Shown: one piece after another, positions 1 to 5,669 of the stretch
Numbering within the stretch: the stretch's first letter is position 1
Layout of the letters: each line of letters starts with the position of its first letter
NCBI GenBank assembly: GCA_021153265.1
Contig: JAGKTU010000067.1
Coordinates: forward strand, 1-12,460
Direction of reading: 5' to 3'
Source: Clostridia bacterium
GTDB lineage: Bacteria; Bacillota; Clostridia; Oscillospirales; Oscillospiraceae
DNA: 12,460 bases
Translations under genes and position numbers: made by a program
The notes under the pieces: model-generated
Told to the model about the DNA's origin: nothing
Database searches by the model: none
The model's input: only the letters and a program-made list of their open reading frames with translations

Positions 1-956
1 TAGTTATCTGTCATGCCGGCGATGTAATCGCAGACCGTGCGCTCCATGCCCTCGAAGCTGAGCTGGGGCTGGAAGTCCTCGGGGAGAGTTTCCGGATGGC
101 GGATGTAGTATTCAAACAGCCGCTGGAGCATATCCTTTGCCTTGCTCTCCTCCCCCTTGGCGATGGGATTGCGGTAGACATTTTCAAACATGAAAGAGCG
201 CAGATCCTTCAGCGCCTTTTCCACAGCCGGAGAAAGTGTGACTTTGCCTGCCTCCCGGGAAGTGCGGATGGCGTCGGTAACAAGGGTGTTGATGCGGTCG
301 CGGTGGTTATGACCCAGAATATCGGTGATGGCGGTGGGGATATCGTCGTCGGTGAGGATCCCGGCGCGGATGGCATCATCGATGTCGTGGTTGACGTAGG
401 CAATCTGGTCGCTGCGGCGAACCACCTGCCCTTCCAGAGTTTCCGGCCAGTAATCGCCGGTGTGGCCCAGTATACCCAGACGCACCTCGTGGGTCAGATT
501 CAGACCGTGGCCGTCCTTTTCCAGCACGTCCACCACCCGAAGGCTCTGCTCATTATGGCGGAAGGGTTTACCAAGGCACCGGGACAGGGCGTCCTCACCG
601 GCATGGCCGAAGGGGGTATGTCCCAAATCGTGGCCCATGGCGATGGCTTCTGCCAAATCTTCGTTCAAGCCCAAGGCACGGGTGATGGTGCCGGCGATCC
701 GGGAGACTTCCAGAGTATGGGTCATCCGGGTGCGGTAGTGGTCGCCCTCGGGCTGGAGGAAAACCTGAGTTTTGTGCATCAAGCGGCGGAAAGCCTTACT
801 ATGTACAATGCGGTCGATATCCCGCTGGTAGCAGGTACGGACATCCTCAAGTCTGGGTTCTTCCGGCCGGGGACGGCCTGCGCTACGGTCGGCAAAGGCT
901 GCCAGCGGGTTCAGCCGGCGGTGTTCCTGCCGCTCCAGTTCTTCCCGTACGGTCAT
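1..956 (-). CDS. dgt: HD-domain deoxyguanosinetriphosphate triphosphohydrolase-like protein (3' end outside window)
   Basis: Cytosolic dNTP triphosphohydrolase of the Dgt family, which splits dNTPs into deoxynucleoside and triphosphate and so trims the dNTP pool. The reading frame is open from ATG at 956 to the window edge (318 codons). The metal-binding HD signature is visible: RMTH with H80, the GHDLGHTPFGH stretch with H109-D110, and NHDIDDA around 189-195. An N-terminal R-R-L-x-x-K/H-T-Q type segment near 57-64 also fits the family. The visible end (DYIAGMTDN, then a codon starting TA) resembles the family's C-terminal DYIAGMTDxYA segment, so probably only some 15-20 residues are missing. 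AAGGAG at 965-970 lies 8 nt before the ATG. It is the third gene of the hflX-yigZ-dgt unit, 25 nt after the yigZ stop. Which dNTPs it prefers cannot be read from sequence. Confidence 0.93.
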   Translation of the reverse strand, partial: MTVREELERQEHRRLNPLAAFADRSAGRPRPEEPRLEDVRTCYQRDIDRIVHSKAFRRLMHKTQVFLQPEGDHYRTRMTHTLEVSRIAGTITRALGLNEDLAEAIAMGHDLGHTPFGHAGEDALSRCLGKPFRHNEQSLRVVDVLEKDGHGLNLTHEVRLGILGHTGDYWPETLEGQVVRRSDQIAYVNHDIDDAIRAGILTDDDIPTAITDILGHNHRDRINTLVTDAIRTSREAGKVTLSPAVEKALKDLRSFMFENVYRNPIAKGEESKAKDMLQRLFEYYIRHPETLPEDFQPQLSFEGMERTVCDYIAGMTDN

Positions 957-981
957 AGGATCAGCTCCTTGTATGTAAAGG

Positions 982-1605
982 TTAAATGGGAAATGCGCGG
1001 TATTCTTTGCCGGTTTCCATGCCCTCCACAGTGGCGGCGGTCAGATCGGTGATCCGGTCTAAGAAGGGTTGGGCCTGTGCCTCGGGGAAGAGCAGTTCCA
1101 ACTCCACCTCGGCACCAAAATCACATGTGCGGATGATGCCGCCGAAGGCAGCTACTTCCAGCTTCACCCGTTCGTAGAAATTATAGGGGCAAGGGACGTA
1201 CAGCACCGTCCAGACCCGCTTCATGGACTTGCCTGCGGCATCTACGGCGATCTTCGCACCCTTGGTATAGGCGCGAACTAAGCCACCGGCACCCAAGAGG
1301 ATACCGCCAAAGTACCGGGTGACCACACAGACCACATTATACAGCCCCTCCCGCTGGAGAACCTGCAGCATAGGCATACCGGCGGTGCCACCGGGTTCGC
1401 CATCATCGGAAAAACGGACCGCACCATCCCGAATGATATAGGCCCAGCAATTGTGGGTGGCATCGTAGTGCTGCTTTTTCATGGCTTGGATCTTTTCCAG
1501 AGCTTCTTCCTCTGTCTCCACAGGCCAAAGCCGCCCGATGAAGTGGGATTTTTTCTCATAAAATTCATCTTCACCGAAATCTGTCGGCACCAGGTATTCG
1601 TCCAA
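982..1605 (-). CDS. yigZ: YigZ/YvyE family (IMPACT, UPF0029) protein
   Basis: A 207-aa protein of the IMPACT family, the usual length for bacterial YigZ. An N-terminal UPF0029 domain (about 15-125) carries the family motifs KKSHFIG (18-24), DATHNCWAY (48-56), RFSDDGEPGGTAGMPML (64-80) and RYFGGILLGAGGLVRAY (97-113). A C-terminal DUF1949-type domain follows. In eukaryotes IMPACT modulates Gcn2. The bacterial role is not settled, though the fold suggests RNA or ribosome binding. The start is TTG (1603-1605), chosen because AAGGAG (1615-1620) sits 9 nt upstream and there is no better ATG. That Shine-Dalgarno is made of the last Lys and Glu codons of hflX, and only 3 nt separate the hflX stop from this start, so translation is probably coupled. 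Confidence 0.93.
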   Translation of the reverse strand: MDEYLVPTDFGEDEFYEKKSHFIGRLWPVETEEEALEKIQAMKKQHYDATHNCWAYIIRDGAVRFSDDGEPGGTAGMPMLQVLQREGLYNVVCVVTRYFGGILLGAGGLVRAYTKGAKIAVDAAGKSMKRVWTVLYVPCPYNFYERVKLEVAAFGGIIRTCDFGAEVELELLFPEAQAQPFLDRITDLTAATVEGMETGKEYRAFPI

Positions 1606-1608
1606 GGC

Positions 1609-2877
1609 TTACAGCTCCTTAATTACGTTGTTTTTCAGACGGCCATAGAGGATATCGTCCAGAATGGTATCGATTTCGATGCCCTCGGCGGTGTATTCCA
1701 CGTTATTGACCTTTGCGCCGGAGTGGATGGTATCCACCATGCCGCCCATGGAATAAGGCAGCCGCAGCAGTACATGGTGCCGGGCGTGTCCCAATGCAGA
1801 CTCGATGGACTTCAGCAGGTTCTCCATGCCCATGCCCCGTTTGGCGGAGATCGCAACCACGTCCTGTCCGGCCGGGATATCCTCAAGGGACACCAAATCG
1901 GCCTTGTTGTAGACCTGCAGCACTGGAGTGCCGGGTTTGGAGAGTTTGGTGATCAGCTTATCCACCACTTCGATATGCTCATCCCGGTTGGGGTCAGAAG
2001 CATCGATGACGTGGAGCAGCAGGTCGGCGTATTCCAGCTCCTCAAGGGTTGCGTGGAAGGCGTTGACCAGATGGTGGGGCAGTTTCGCGATAAAACCTAC
2101 CGTATCAGACAGTATCACATCCAGATTGTCGGAAACCGTCAATTGGCGGGATGTGGTGTCCAAAGTGTCAAAAAGCCGGTTATTTGCCGGGATCCCGGCG
2201 CCGGTGAGTTGATTTAAGAGGGTGGATTTGCCGGCGTTGGTATAGCCCACGATGGCAACCACGGGGACAGAATTCTTCTTGCGGCGCTCGCGCTGGACGG
2301 AGCGCACCTTGCGCACCTGCTCCAGTTCCGTTTCCAGGCGGTTGATCCGTTCCCGGATATGACGGCGGTCACTTTCCAGCTTGGTTTCACCGGGACCACG
2401 GGTACCGATGCCGCCGCCCTGTCGGGAGAGGCTCAGACCCATGCCGGAAAGGCGGGGCAAAAGGTATTTATACTGAGCAAGCTCCACCTGCAGGCGGCCT
2501 TCCTTGGTCTTGGCCCGTTGGGCGAAGATATCCAGAATCAGGGCGCTGCGGTCCAGCACGGTGACACCGATGATCTCCTCCAGAGCACGGATATTGCCGG
2601 GAGAAAGTTCGTTATCAAAAACCACCATGGTGGAAAGGGTGGCTTCCACCAGCATCTTGACTTCCAAAGCCTTACCCTCGCCGATGAAGGAATGGGCATC
2701 GGGGGTATGGCGGTTCTGCAGCACTTTACCGGTGCAGAAGCCGCCGGCGGTCTCCAGCAGAGCTTCCAGTTCCTCCAGAGTCTCGTCGGTAGCGGTCTGT
2801 TCTTTTGTAAAGCAGTCAGCGTTCAGACCCACTAAGACTGCCCGTTCCTGCACATGTTCTTCAAAAGTCGGTTCCAT
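1609..2877 (-). CDS. hflX: GTPase HflX
   Basis: Ribosome-associated GTPase. In characterised homologues HflX splits stalled or stressed 70S ribosomes. The 422-aa length is typical. An N-terminal HflX domain (about 10-190) includes the glycine-rich GGGIGTRGPGETKLE loop (154-168) and a following Arg-rich helix. The G domain follows: G1 GYTNAGKST (211-219), DTT near 240 as G2, G3 DTVG (258-261), G4 NKAD (324-327), G5 SAK (344-346). A short C-terminal domain ends at 422. ATG at 2877 is preceded by AGGAGG (2882-2887), 4 nt away. It is first in the hflX-yigZ-dgt operon, downstream of an extended -10 promoter. All nucleotide-binding motifs look intact. Confidence 0.97.
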   Translation of the reverse strand: MEPTFEEHVQERAVLVGLNADCFTKEQTATDETLEELEALLETAGGFCTGKVLQNRHTPDAHSFIGEGKALEVKMLVEATLSTMVVFDNELSPGNIRALEEIIGVTVLDRSALILDIFAQRAKTKEGRLQVELAQYKYLLPRLSGMGLSLSRQGGGIGTRGPGETKLESDRRHIRERINRLETELEQVRKVRSVQRERRKKNSVPVVAIVGYTNAGKSTLLNQLTGAGIPANNRLFDTLDTTSRQLTVSDNLDVILSDTVGFIAKLPHHLVNAFHATLEELEYADLLLHVIDASDPNRDEHIEVVDKLITKLSKPGTPVLQVYNKADLVSLEDIPAGQDVVAISAKRGMGMENLLKSIESALGHARHHVLLRLPYSMGGMVDTIHSGAKVNNVEYTAEGIEIDTILDDILYGRLKNNVIKEL

Positions 2878-2923
2878 AGTTCCTCCTATTCATGGGGCTT
2901 GCCGTGACATCGTTATTTTATAT

Positions 2924-2955
2924 AGTATACCACAAAATTCGCAATGAGGACAGCA
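2924..2955 (-). promoter_or_regulatory. Predicted extended -10 promoter of the hflX operon
   Basis: Read on the minus strand, TATACT (2924-2929) is directly preceded by TGG, an extended -10 element. No good -35 is present at 16-18 bp spacing; the best hexamer there is GTCCTC-like. The predicted transcription start is near 2917, giving a leader of about 40 nt before hflX. No other promoter is visible for this operon. Confidence 0.55.
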
Positions 2956-2975
2956 TTTCTTGCAAAAACTTGGGG

Positions 2976-3017
2976 AAAAATAAAAAATTCCGCGCTACGA
3001 AACCGTAGCGCGGAATT
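2976..3017 (-). terminator. Rho-independent terminator of rpmE
   Basis: A perfect 14-bp stem (2986-2999 with 3004-3017, rich in GC at its centre) with a 4-nt loop. Read on the minus strand it is followed by a U-rich run (T6-A-T5, 2976-2987). It lies 8 bp after the rpmE stop and separates rpmE from the hflX promoter. Confidence 0.93.
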
Positions 3018-3025
3018 CAGCAGTC

Positions 3026-3226
3026 TTACTTCAGGCCAAAACGCTTGTTGAAGCGATCAACACGTCCACCGGTGTCAACCAGCTTCTGCTTGCCGGTATA
3101 GAAAGGGTGGCACTTGGAGCAGATCTCAACACGAATGTCCTTCTTGGTGGAGCCAGTGGTAAAGACGTTGCCACATGCACAGCGGATCGTGGTCTGTTCG
3201 TACTTGGGATGGATACCTTCCTTCAT
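3026..3226 (-). CDS. rpmE: 50S ribosomal protein L31 (zinc-binding form)
   Basis: Small ribosomal protein of the large subunit. From ATG at 3226 it has 66 residues, the usual length of Gram-positive L31. It keeps the four zinc cysteines of the C+ form: CxC (residues 16 and 18) and CxxC (36 and 39, in CSKCHPF). The start MKEGIHPKYE matches the family. An in-frame GTG at 3235 would add three residues, but that GTG is part of the Shine-Dalgarno AGAGGTG (3234-3240), which sits at the right distance for ATG 3226, so the shorter form is chosen. The C+ type is the form replaced by a cysteine-free paralogue under zinc starvation in some bacteria; no such paralogue is in the window. The gene is monocistronic, with its own promoter and terminator. 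Confidence 0.96.
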   Translation of the reverse strand: MKEGIHPKYEQTTIRCACGNVFTTGSTKKDIRVEICSKCHPFYTGKQKLVDTGGRVDRFNKRFGLK

Positions 3227-3253
3227 TTCGTTCACCTCTTTCTTATCAGTTAA

Positions 3254-3270
3254 AGGGCATAAAACGCCCT
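3254..3270 (-). promoter_or_regulatory. Hairpin in the rpmE leader
   Basis: In the rpmE 5' untranslated RNA (about 60 nt from the predicted start near 3287 to ATG 3226), AGGGCG and TGCCCT can pair around a 5-nt loop (five Watson-Crick pairs plus a closing G-U). A second GGGCG just upstream (near 3281-3287) could compete for the same GCCC. L31 leaders that bind the protein are known in Firmicutes, but I cannot match this one to that consensus by eye. Confidence 0.35.
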
Positions 3271-3293
3271 AAGCAATCTTCAATCGCCCGGAT

Positions 3294-3351
3294 ATAGTAT
3301 CACATCCAAGCAGAGAATGCAAGTGTTTTTTTCGTTTTTTTCTGATTTTTT
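3294..3351 (-). promoter_or_regulatory. Predicted rpmE promoter with A-tract UP element
   Basis: Read on the minus strand, -35 TTGCAT (3317-3322), a 17-bp spacer and -10 TACTAT (3294-3299). TGA directly before the -10 adds an extended element. Just upstream of the -35 are three A-tracts (3326-3332, 3335-3341, 3346-3351) spaced about 9-10 bp centre to centre, as expected for an UP element or intrinsic bend at a strong ribosomal protein promoter. Confidence 0.8.
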
Positions 3352-3352
3352 C

Positions 3353-4576
3353 TCAGAAAGCCCAATTGCCGTTCTGGAAGATCCGGACAATGCTGCCATC
3401 GGTGCAGATCGCGTCGATATTCATGCTGTCGCAGCCGATCATAAAGTCCTCGTGGATCATGGAATCGTTGATGCCAAGGGCGCGGCACTCCTCCAGAGTC
3501 TTATTGTGGTGATCCCGGATGGTATCCGCAAAACCCATGCCGATGGCCAGGTGGCAGGCAGCATTCTCATCGAAGAGGGTGTTGTAGAACAGCAGACCGC
3601 TCTGGCAAATGGGGCTTGCCTGGGGAACCAGCGCGCACTCGCCCAGATACCGGGCGCCCTCGTCCATGTTCAGCAGAGTCTCCAGCAGCTCGGCACCCTT
3701 CTCTGCGCCGGACTCCACCACCTTGCCGCCCTCAAAACGCATGAAGAACTTGTCGATAAGCTGACCGTGGTAGGACAGGGGCTTGGTGGAGTAGACAATG
3801 CCCTCAGCCTTGCCGCGCATGGGGGAAATGAAGCACTCCTCGGTGGGGATATTGGGATTGAAGAACACGCCGCCCTTGGTGGTTTCGCCGCCGCCGCAGA
3901 AAATTGCCTCGGGGATCATGCCCACGGTCAGGTCGGTACCATTGTCAGCGGTATAGTGCAAAGATGCGATGGACAAGCTGTTGAGATAGTCGCAGCGAGC
4001 CTTCAGATCTGCATTATGGGCAGCCCATGCGGCGATGGGGTCATCGTCCACCCGGGATGCAGACAGGATTGCCTCCCACAGTTTCTCCATAGCCACAGAG
4101 CTGCGCTCACCGGGGAAGACCTTTTTCGCCCATGCCTTGCCGGGAACGGCGGCAATGCACCACTGCTGCTTACCTTCCCGCTCGTCGGCGTAAGGCTTGA
4201 TGATGGGGTAGGACATCTGACGAGCCTTGGCCACCTTCTCCATATTCATACCCTTAAGACCATCGGGGTCTTCGCTGGTCAGGTACAGCGTACAGGGCAG
4301 TGCGTCGCAGTAGTGCTGCTGACGGGCCTTCTCCCACTCCTTGACCTCGCCCATGGTCTTGACGGACTTGTAGCGGACATGGATCTTGGAGAGGGGCTGG
4401 TAACCCCACTGGACGGTGACTTCCTTGGCCTTTGCCTTGTAGCACTCCTCTACCACCATCTGAACAAATTCGGGCTGATCCAGCTCGGCGCGGATCAGAA
4501 CTTCCTGTCCCTTCTGGACATTCATGCCGCAGCGGACAATGAGCTTCGCGTACTGACGCAGGGTTGTTTTCTTCAT
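3353..4576 (-). CDS. M29 family metallo-aminopeptidase (AmpS/AmpT type)
   Basis: A 407-aa cytosolic aminopeptidase of the M29 (thermophilic aminopeptidase) family, which removes N-terminal residues from peptides using two metal ions. The ligand set of the family can be placed: E246 in NIPTEE (242-247), E313 in LGECALVP, H342 in FDENAACHLAIG, and H375 and D377 in MIHEDFMIG. These positions are within four residues of those of the Thermus aquaticus enzyme. There is no signal peptide. ATG 4576 has AAGGAG (4586-4591) 9 nt upstream. The gene has its own promoter and is divergent from the homocysteine methyltransferase gene. No intrinsic terminator separates its 3' end from the rpmE promoter, so some transcripts may run on into rpmE. 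Substrate preference is not deducible. Confidence 0.95.
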   Translation of the reverse strand: MKKTTLRQYAKLIVRCGMNVQKGQEVLIRAELDQPEFVQMVVEECYKAKAKEVTVQWGYQPLSKIHVRYKSVKTMGEVKEWEKARQQHYCDALPCTLYLTSEDPDGLKGMNMEKVAKARQMSYPIIKPYADEREGKQQWCIAAVPGKAWAKKVFPGERSSVAMEKLWEAILSASRVDDDPIAAWAAHNADLKARCDYLNSLSIASLHYTADNGTDLTVGMIPEAIFCGGGETTKGGVFFNPNIPTEECFISPMRGKAEGIVYSTKPLSYHGQLIDKFFMRFEGGKVVESGAEKGAELLETLLNMDEGARYLGECALVPQASPICQSGLLFYNTLFDENAACHLAIGMGFADTIRDHHNKTLEECRALGINDSMIHEDFMIGCDSMNIDAICTDGSIVRIFQNGNWAF

Positions 4577-4607
4577 ATAATGACGCTCCTTTTTGAGATT
4601 TTCCCTA

Positions 4608-4636
4608 ATCTTAACAGATTATTGCCAAAAGGTCAA
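4608..4636 (-). promoter_or_regulatory. Predicted promoter of the M29 aminopeptidase gene
   Basis: Minus strand: -35 TTGACC (4631-4636), 17-bp spacer, -10 TAAGAT (4608-4613) with TGT directly before it. A 16-bp palindrome, TAATCT-TAAC-AGATTA (4606-4621), overlaps the -10. The predicted start is near 4601, giving a leader of about 25 nt. Confidence 0.75.
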
Positions 4637-4642
4637 TGTTTG

Positions 4643-4671
4643 TTGCAATCAAATCAAAAATGGATTATAAT
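4643..4671 (+). promoter_or_regulatory. Predicted promoter of the homocysteine S-methyltransferase gene
   Basis: Plus strand: -35 TTGCAA (4643-4648), 17-bp spacer, consensus -10 TATAAT (4666-4671). The predicted start near 4678 leaves only about 25 nt of leader, which rules out a SAM riboswitch or T-box in this unit. It lies back to back with the divergent aminopeptidase promoter, with 6 bp between the two -35 boxes. Confidence 0.85.
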
Positions 4672-4703
4672 GTGGAGCAGCAGAATGCTTGAGGTGACTT
4701 AAC

Positions 4704-5576
4704 ATGCTTACAAAAGAACAGTTTCAGAAGAAAATCGATGCCGGAGTCCGGCTTTTAGACGGCGCAACCGGTTCTAATTTAAGAAAACTGGGTATGCCCA
4801 AGGGTTGCTGCACCGAGGAGTGGGTACTGCAGAACCCAGAAATTCTGGTGAAACTTCAGCGCAGCTATGCTGAGGCCGGAAGCCAGATCATTTACGCTCC
4901 CACCTTTCAGGCGCAGCCTATCGCATTGAAAGCCGTCGGCTTAGACCGGCAAACCGAGGCCATCAATGCCCACCTTGTGGCACTGAGCCGCTCCGCTGCG
5001 CCCGGATGTCTGGTCGCAGGTGATCTGACGACCCTTGCCACTTTCTGCGATAGCTGGGACGAGGGGAATTTTGATCTGTTGGTGGACAATTACCGGCGGC
5101 AGATCCGAGGATTGATGGACGGCGGTGCAGATCTTCTGGTAGGAGAAACACTTTTGTACCCTCAGGAGGCAGAAGCCATTCTCTGCGCAGCGGAATTGGA
5201 AGGTGCAGGCGCTGCTATGTACTCCTTCACCATGCAATCAGATGGCTCCCTGTTCTCCGGACGGGATGCCGGACCGGTGCTTCAGGAACTGGAGCAGGCA
5301 GGCGCAGCCGCTGTGGGTTTTAATTGCGTGGCTATGGACATGATGACTCCCTATCTGGTATCCAAACTGCGCCGGTTCGTAAAAGGGCCGCTGATCTGCA
5401 AGCCCAATGCCGGAAATCCCATCATCAACGCTCAGGGCGAGGCGGAATATCCCATGAGGGAAGCGGAATTTTCCGAACTGATGGGCAATTGCGCAGCAAA
5501 CGGCGCTACCCTACTGGGTGGATGTTGCGGAACGAACCCGGAATTTATTCGTATATTGAGAGAAACTCTAAAATAA
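4704..5576 (+). CDS. Homocysteine S-methyltransferase family protein
   Basis: A 290-aa stand-alone (beta/alpha)8 barrel of the homocysteine S-methyltransferase family (the MetH N-terminal domain, BHMT and MmuM group), which moves a methyl group to homocysteine to form methionine. DGATGSNL (19-26) is the family's N-terminal motif. The three zinc/thiolate cysteines are present: C208 in GFNC and C274-C275 in GGCCGT (272-277). Both the spacing and positions resemble the MetH Hcy domain. There is no folate-binding or cobalamin domain, and no methylenetetrahydrofolate reductase fusion. The donor could therefore be S-methylmethionine, a betaine, or a corrinoid protein encoded elsewhere. GAGGTG (4691-4696) is 7 nt before the ATG. 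The gene is monocistronic between its own promoter and the terminator at 5581. Confidence 0.92.
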   Translation: MLTKEQFQKKIDAGVRLLDGATGSNLRKLGMPKGCCTEEWVLQNPEILVKLQRSYAEAGSQIIYAPTFQAQPIALKAVGLDRQTEAINAHLVALSRSAAPGCLVAGDLTTLATFCDSWDEGNFDLLVDNYRRQIRGLMDGGADLLVGETLLYPQEAEAILCAAELEGAGAAMYSFTMQSDGSLFSGRDAGPVLQELEQAGAAAVGFNCVAMDMMTPYLVSKLRRFVKGPLICKPNAGNPIINAQGEAEYPMREAEFSELMGNCAANGATLLGGCCGTNPEFIRILRETLK

Positions 5577-5580
5577 TCGA

Positions 5581-5617
5581 CGGCCTTTGACTGAAAAAAC
5601 AGTCAAAGGCCGATTTT
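5581..5617 (+). terminator. Terminator of the homocysteine methyltransferase gene
   Basis: A perfect 13-bp stem (5581-5593 with 5600-5612) and a loop of six A. The 3' tail is only ATTTTG, so the U-run is short, but the stem is long. It begins 4 bp after the stop codon. Confidence 0.8.
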
Positions 5618-5631
5618 GATAAAATCAATTG

Positions 5632-5660
5632 TTGCGAATTTGTGAACAACATGATATGAT
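5632..5660 (+). promoter_or_regulatory. Predicted promoter placing the transcript start at the ATG of the E2-like gene
   Basis: -35 TTGCGA (5632-5637), 17-bp spacer, -10 TATGAT (5655-5660), with TGA directly before the -10 (extended). The expected start, about 7 nt after the -10, is near 5667, while the ATG is at 5670. No Shine-Dalgarno lies between the -10 and the ATG. The mRNA would be leaderless or nearly so. Confidence 0.75.
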
Positions 5661-5669
5661 ACGTATGTT

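Noticed and set aside
96..1052. 318-codon plus-strand frame opposite dgt
   Set aside because: The minus strand carries a clear HD-domain dNTPase running off the window edge; the plus frame has no family features.
3227..3235. GTG start at 3235 for rpmE (69 aa)
   Set aside because: That GTG is part of the Shine-Dalgarno that serves ATG 3226, and the 66-aa form matches the usual L31 length and start.
3339..3359. 7-bp inverted repeat at the aminopeptidase stop codon as its terminator
   Set aside because: On the minus strand it is followed by A-runs, not a U-run, and the stem is AT-rich; the A-runs are better explained as an rpmE UP element.
3317..4702. 461-codon open frame on the plus strand opposite the M29 aminopeptidase
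   Set aside because: Shadow of the aminopeptidase, whose metal ligands are all present on the minus strand; the plus frame resembles no family and begins in the T-tracts.
4672..4703. SAM riboswitch or T-box upstream of the homocysteine methyltransferase gene
   Set aside because: The promoter leaves only about 25 nt of leader, far too short for either.
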